From Thamnaconus septentrionalis (taxonomy: Eukaryota > Chordata > Actinopteri > Tetraodontiformes > Monacanthidae): DNA of 64,000 bases. The position numbers and the translations under genes are program-made. This document shows, one piece after another, positions 58,880 through 64,000 of the stretch. The stretch covers positions 15,948,501 to 16,012,500 of the forward strand of contig CM020513.1 of assembly GCA_009823395.1 (NCBI GenBank), read 5' to 3'. Below the pieces are notes generated by a model that saw nothing but the letters and a program-made list of their open reading frames with translations, was not told the DNA's origin and did no database searches. Numbering within the stretch: position 1 is the stretch's first letter; the number at the start of each line of letters is the position of its first letter.

Positions 58880-58908
<29 letters not shown>

Positions 58909-58930
58909 CTTCTTCTTCTTCTACTACTAC
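58880..58930. repeat. (TTC)14(TAC)3 microsatellite
   Basis: Trinucleotide TTC array ending in TACTACTAC. On the minus strand it reads poly-Glu in a 69-codon frame, an artefact. Confidence 0.97.
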
Positions 58931-59239
58931 TTTTAACAGTAAATTGGAAACAGACAATAAACCCAGCAGAGACAACAGTTCACCAAACATGAAGCAAAAC
59001 CACAACATATGCGCCTGATTAAAATATGCTGCCGTGGCTATGAGCACGTTCGCCAGCTAGCTGACGCTAACATGTCATCCAGCTTGTGGATGCTAATTCT
59101 AGATAGCATCCTAAGCCTGTTGCACTGAATCAGCTGACATGCAGTCGGTTGATGGTGCCATGTGTTCATCACCAAAGGTCTTCATGGACCACTCTGAGGG
59201 CGCTAATACTACAAAGCATTCCCACACACTCCTTTGTGT

Positions 59240-59258
59240 GAGTGCACTTTGTGCACTC
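59240..59258. other. perfect 8-bp hairpin
   Basis: GAGTGCAC, loop TTT, GTGCACTC. Very short, possibly chance. Confidence 0.55.
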
Positions 59259-60007
59259 GTGAACCCAGATTATTGACTGTTTACACCAACTGATTTATAT
59301 CACCAAACATTTCTTTATTGCATGAAACGTTTTGTCAACAAGTGGTGATTTGCAGTTTTGAAAGCAACGCAGTGGAATTGCTGCCAGGACTTAGCAAACA
59401 TGCAGTGGGTGGAGACATAATTGATGGAGAGTGTTTCAGGTGGGATACCAGGGAAACAAACATAAACTATGAACGGGTTCAACTCATCAGGAGACTTCTA
59501 ATTCCTCCCGACATGGGTGTGAGTGATGGAGTACATGCACCTCCCTCAGTGTCAGGTTTGCTGGCATCACAAAGATTAAATCCAGATTAATTTTGCACTT
59601 GAACACAAGATCCACCTCGAAAATCATTTGTATGTTTCATTGAAACAGAGTTTTGCATAAGTATGTTCCGGCATAGAATCAAGTCAACGATCAATCTATG
59701 ATCTACTTTTATCCATAAATCACTAAATCACAGCCAAAGGTGTTTTGAAGCACTTTGCAAAATCAAAGAGAAAGTATGAGGCAACAGTCAGTATGTTTGA
59801 ATGCACAGATAAATAAGCTTTGCTCAAATTAGGGTTTTTGTCGTCTAATCAGGCTTCTGTCCTTGCCCCAGTTTACATGCAACTGAGAAAGTCGAATGAC
59901 TGACTGCAACGTGTCCTCCTCAACACTAGTGGGTGATATGAGTCGTTTCAGCAGCTTCATGCAGCCCCCTTTCCGCTTGACCTCTTATGCCGCATAGTAA
60001 TAAACAG

Positions 60008-60046
60008 AAAAAAACTCCCCGACGGGAAGAAACCTCCAGCTGAACT
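60008..60046 (+). mobile_element. tiny interspersed-repeat fragment
   Basis: AAAAAAACTCCCCGACGGGA followed by AGAAACCTCCAGCTGAAC resembles a very common fish repeat phrase (AAAACTCCC…ACAGGAAGAAACCTCCAGCAGAAC). Too short to assign a family with certainty. Confidence 0.35.
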
Positions 60047-62186
60047 GCTTTGCTACTTTCACCATGGCTTCTTTTTCAAAAGTTGGTGAAAATTTAAAAT
60101 AAGCATACACCATGTAGGCCGTCGAAAGGAATGTCTTGTGAAAATGCCACTTAAGGCGACAAATGATGAGAAATTAGTCTGTCAACAGGAACTGGAAATA
60201 TATGTCTTCTATACTTCATTGTGTGTGCTTTGGCGAGATGCCAGTGGTGCCGGCGACCCAGAGATACTCACATCAAAGTGGAAGTTGATCAGAATCAGAA
60301 AGCCTGGTCGTATAATGAAAAAAAGGCCCTTCGCAAGTCTGAAGAACACGAGTAATGGAAAGAAGCGAGGCCTTCGCTCTAGGACACTGACACATGAAAA
60401 TGTACGCTGGTAAATCTTCCTAAAAGATAAAACAGCCTGCACTCCTTCGTCAGGTCACCACCATCACTTGTTGGAAATTCACCTGAGGAGACAAAGACAC
60501 TGAACAGCTTTTTGAAGAGTTTGGAGTGATTTAGTACACGCAGAACCACGAATTCTGGAAGACAATCCATCTTGTGAGTTTCTCTTTGTCAACCCCTACA
60601 GCCACGGCGCTCTGTCAGAGCTGTCAGCGCCAGAAATAGCAAAACGATTCATTTCACCCTGTCCTTGTTGAACAGGGGGACGTTTCTTCTTATTTATTTG
60701 AAAGAAAAAAGTTATAGAAGTAATCCAGGCATCACAGGCTTTGATGTACGGATATAATTAATATGATTGCACATTTTGTCAACTCATTTTTTTAGACAAA
60801 TTGTGATATTGGCCTAACTTCTATGTTCTTTGTGCTATTAGTTCTTCTTTTCCAAAATCCTGAAGAAATGAGTCGGGCAGAAACGCTGCTCTGCTCTCGA
60901 TGAACAACTGTTTGGATAGAAGGTGTTCACCTCGCACTGTGCAGCACGCCGCTTTTCTTTTTGACCTCCGGTACTTGTGTCTACGCCTCTGTCAGCCCGG
61001 CATTTCATCTGCACTCAAGAGGGAGGCCCCTGTTGGTCGTGTTTCAGCTGTCACTGTGAGTGGCCGGTCAAACAGCTCGCACAGAGGAGCCGCTTTTCAG
61101 ACTTTTTGTTCCCGCTGTGTGCTAAAATCACAGCAGCGTGTTGGATGTCTTGGCAGGTGAGAGTGATTCTGCTGTTGGGTCACGAGGCGTGCCGACATGA
61201 AGGCTGAGACCCACTTTCATGACACAACACGCACACTGACGTCTTATACAGACCTGATGCCGTTCTGTTATTAATGTGTGTGGGATGGAATGGAGTGTGT
61301 GAATCTCTGACCCAGATTACACTGCTGAGTTTTTGAGAACCAGGACTGATCAATTACTCCTGAAAGAACATTTCTTTTTGCTCAGATTTTGAATTTTATG
61401 AGTTTTGTTTAATGTTCCATTTTACATTACAGCCTTCCTTCGGATGGCTTTGCCTTTGACGAAGCTCCTGATTCACTCACCATTGGGAGTCATCATTGAT
61501 GAGTTGTCATAATGCAGCTTTCTTTGCATTTTAAATTCAGAGCAACACAAGCTTGGATATTTCATTGACCATGAATTTATTATTCCATTGTGAAGATGTT
61601 AAAAGCTGTCCAGATGGAACCATCACTCTTACACCAGTGTCTGAGTTATTTTGACTGCCACCAGTTGCTGGCATCTTCTATCTTCTATATGTCTCCAAGT
61701 TGTAAAGTGACTCAAGCTTTGCTTCACTGTAAAGATGCACAATGGGGTTACTTTTAAGTAACTTTACTAGGAACCAGGAGACGAACAACCTCCTCATTTA
61801 TTAATTTATTAGTTCTTCATTAGACAGTGCACAAAAACCCCAAAACATTATAAGAAGCGAAGAGACGTTTTTCGGCAGGTTTAGCCATCAGCTGCTCTTA
61901 ATCTGCAGTCACTATGGGTATTATTGTAACCTTCAAAAGTCTTTTTTCATTTTTTTAATATAGTTAATGGAAATAGTGTTTTTTAAAAAAAAAAATCCTA
62001 CAGCCAGTTAATTAAGGAACGTGGTCCTCTGGTCCTGCCCTCACTCCATGGTTAAAAACCCAACAATGGTCAGAATCTCCACTTTGCATTACTCAAAGCA
62101 GTTAACTCGTACACAGCCCAACACCAATGGTTAGTGTTTCGTTATAAACTCAAACAGATAAATTATATGTCTCCAAAATTACAGCC

Positions 62187-62206
62187 TTTTTTTTTTTTTT
62201 TTTTTT
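62187..62206. repeat. poly-T tract
   Basis: Twenty T residues followed by GCAG, forming an acceptor-like signal. Confidence 0.93.
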
Positions 62207-62210
62207 GCAG

Positions 62211-62241
62211 CTTTGATTTTACGAACTGCAAAATGACCTTG
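62211..62241 (+). other. 31-bp micro-exon-like segment
   Basis: Lies between a poly-T/GCAG acceptor-like signal and a TTG|GTGAGTA donor at 62242. One frame is open (one base, then FDFTNCKMTL). Poly-T tracts followed by CAG arise often by chance and the segment is tiny, so this is weak. Confidence 0.12.
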
Positions 62242-64000
62242 GTGAGTAATGGCTAAAGCATCGGGGGCAGCGCTCTAGTGGATGTTTCTCTGCTGTTTGA
62301 AGAGCAATGTAATGAGTAGCTCGGCCGGCGCTCCTCTTTGGTTCTGTTTAGTTCGGCAGCTGAGACTATTTGATGATATAAAGTGTGTTGCTTGTGTGGT
62401 TCCATTAAGCGAGTCCAGATCTCTGGACATGTATCCCGCAACTATTAACACCTCATTGTCCTCATTCATTCAAATCTGCAGTTGCTAGGCAGAGTTTAGA
62501 TCACTGAGGAAAATCTCCAGCTCGCTTACGAAAATGAAATGTTAGCGGTTGTATCAACATAAGAGGTGCAGGCAGGGTTGAGGGAAGAATGACTTGGTCT
62601 CATGTTACTGGTTTAATTAGAGACCTCACTCAGTTGTTTTTGCAGAACCTCGGTAGATTATCTCGGTTCTGTGACTTCCTCCGCACTAGTTTGCAGTCTG
62701 CACTGAGATAATGCAGTCCATTAAGGAGATGTTTTGCAGACGGTGCTATTAGATTTGATTTACACCGCATTTCTCTTTTACCACATCTTTCACTTCAGAA
62801 AGGGATATTCCTCTTTTGTTATTGGGAATAAATACGATCGTGAGGTCGACTTGGAGATTTCTCAGTTTTTTTTCCGTTGACTTATTAAAGATGTGCTCAT
62901 CACACCAGCAAGGAATCTGCAACATCCAAAAGGGCAAATCAGAGGTTGAAAAAAGTCCTGCTTCCAGATTAAAAAAAACAAAACTAGTGGGGCCTCTACC
63001 GCACACACAGTTTCCATGAGCTCGAGTCACACGGAGGTGTTTGCTGTCCGCTGCTGCGTAGACTGGATTCGTGAGTTTGCCCAATTGTGGTTCCGTCACT
63101 GTGACAGTTGGGATAAATGTAGACAGCTGCCCCTCAGGGTGCAACCAATGTGGGTCTAGATTTGACAATATCATATGCAGAACCCTCACTTACTCCATGT
63201 TGACTTTCAGTTTGGCAGCGGAGACGTTGCACAAACCCTTCTCTTAGTCAGAGCTTCACCATCTTTGCTGTCACCAGACTTGGACTTTCTCTCTTTGACT
63301 TTGGTTTCCTTTGACTGCCGGTTTAATCTTTGCTTTGGTCATAGTAAGACTGGCAAATACTGAGTCAAGAGATGGCAAGAAAATCCAAAGCTTTGACAAA
63401 AAAATATTGTCCTCATTTGATATTTTTTCCACATATTCCGACATTTTGCATAGTCTTCTCACAGGTAGAAATACAAAGAGTACAAAGTGCGCTCAAAAAG
63501 TGCCAAGAGGGACAAAGCTAGGGGACTGTCACTTGTTTTTGCTGTCACTCCTTTGGTTTTTGGTAAACTTAAGTGGAGCTAAAATAAGGTCATTGTTTTG
63601 TATCTGGGCCAAATGTGCTGAAGGTGTCTTCTCTAATTACTCCAAAATAACTTCAGGGAAAGATGAGCAAATACTCAGTCGACGCCAATGGGCTATTTTA
63701 CTTTTCAGCCGCACACATTAGCTGGCGATGACAAAAGCTCCAGTCCAATGCGAATCAGGGTGAGCCACAAGTTTTGCAAGCGTCTGCATGAAGTGAGCTG
63801 GGAGGACAGGTTGATATTTTTCTATCATGATTACAGCATTTGTTTTTCAAGCTTGTTCAAACACCAAAGCCAAATTAATCATGTAAGACAATCCTCATCT
63901 ACAGTTATTTTCTTTTTGCGAACTCGCTCCTATTACTTGAAAGCATCCTAGAAGTTAACAGCATCTTGTGTGCTTGTTTTCTTAAAGGGTCTTACTGGAC
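62242..64000. other. gene-free stretch to window end
   Basis: Frames of up to 146 codons (minus strand 62749-63189; plus strand 63311-63721, 136 codons) show no signal peptide, domain or repeat pattern I recognise. No simple repeats of note. Confidence 0.4.

Larger units (their letters stand above)
58931..62186. other. gene-free stretch
   Basis: Includes the hairpin at 59240 and the small repeat fragment at 60008. Donor-like CAG|GTGAGA near 61157 follows frames of 76-86 codons (60900-61207) with no recognised motif. Confidence 0.45.

Noticed and set aside
58838..59047. Acidic poly-Glu protein on the minus strand
   Set aside because: Translated directly from the TTC array.
1..64000. CRISPR arrays, bacterial operons, integrons or phage genes
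   Set aside because: No spaced identical direct repeats and no dense coding; composition and repeats are those of a vertebrate genome.

Overview
The window looks like teleost fish nuclear DNA, and no complete protein-coding gene, rRNA or tRNA gene can be supported in it. Three things point to a fish: very dense, long (TG)n/(CA)n microsatellites, one with 46 units; a tRNA-headed SINE and Tc1-type, hAT-type and RTE/L2-type remnants of kinds common in fish; and vertebrate intron or intergene texture with stops in all frames and low CpG outside a few islands. Species cannot be read from the sequence. The window is best treated as a long intron or gene-poor intergenic stretch.

Layout. 0-5 kb: a retroelement 3'-end-like fragment with an AATAAA signal, a candidate 53-bp internal exon at 2539-2591 with good splice signals, a homeodomain-motif-rich stretch near 3.5 kb, and a hAT-like GATACC element at 4.5 kb. 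5.2-5.8 kb: a CpG-rich island-like segment. 7.5-10.5 kb: CA/AT and TG microsatellites and a 285-bp polypyrimidine tract. 12.6-13.0 kb: a non-autonomous Tc1-type element. 14.7-15.8 kb: a stop-poor stretch with no recognisable protein. 17.5-17.8 kb: a tRNA-derived SINE. 20.8 and 27.2 kb: two copies of an unnamed module lying 3' of TG repeats. 27.3-27.5 kb: an old repeat fragment and a GGTTAA-like tract. 31.77-32.46 kb: a complete inverted-repeat element with subterminal CCCTCAATCT motifs and a possible 5-bp target duplication.

33-40 kb is the densest microsatellite zone (CA, CA, TG/CA inverted pair, CT, TG46). 40.1-40.5 kb resembles a developmental conserved non-coding element. 41.65-41.93 kb is the broken C-terminal end of a non-LTR retrotransposon polyprotein. 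43.4-43.9 kb holds a second retroelement 3'-end-like fragment on the minus strand, next to a degenerate 146-bp tandem duplication. 48.2 kb has a strong G-quadruplex motif. 49.1 and 57.6 kb have GA arrays. 54.65 kb has a second copy of the 12.7-kb Tc1-type element in the opposite orientation; a 69-bp core matches at 66 positions. 57.2 kb and 62.2 kb have weaker exon-like segments.

No genes can be seen working together. The content is repeats, transposon fossils and a few stretches that may be regulatory or exonic. The items most worth checking are the 2539-2591 exon candidate, the 690-bp inverted-repeat element, the paired Tc1-type copies and the TG-linked module. Class names given to transposon fragments come from remembered family hallmarks, not from a database search.
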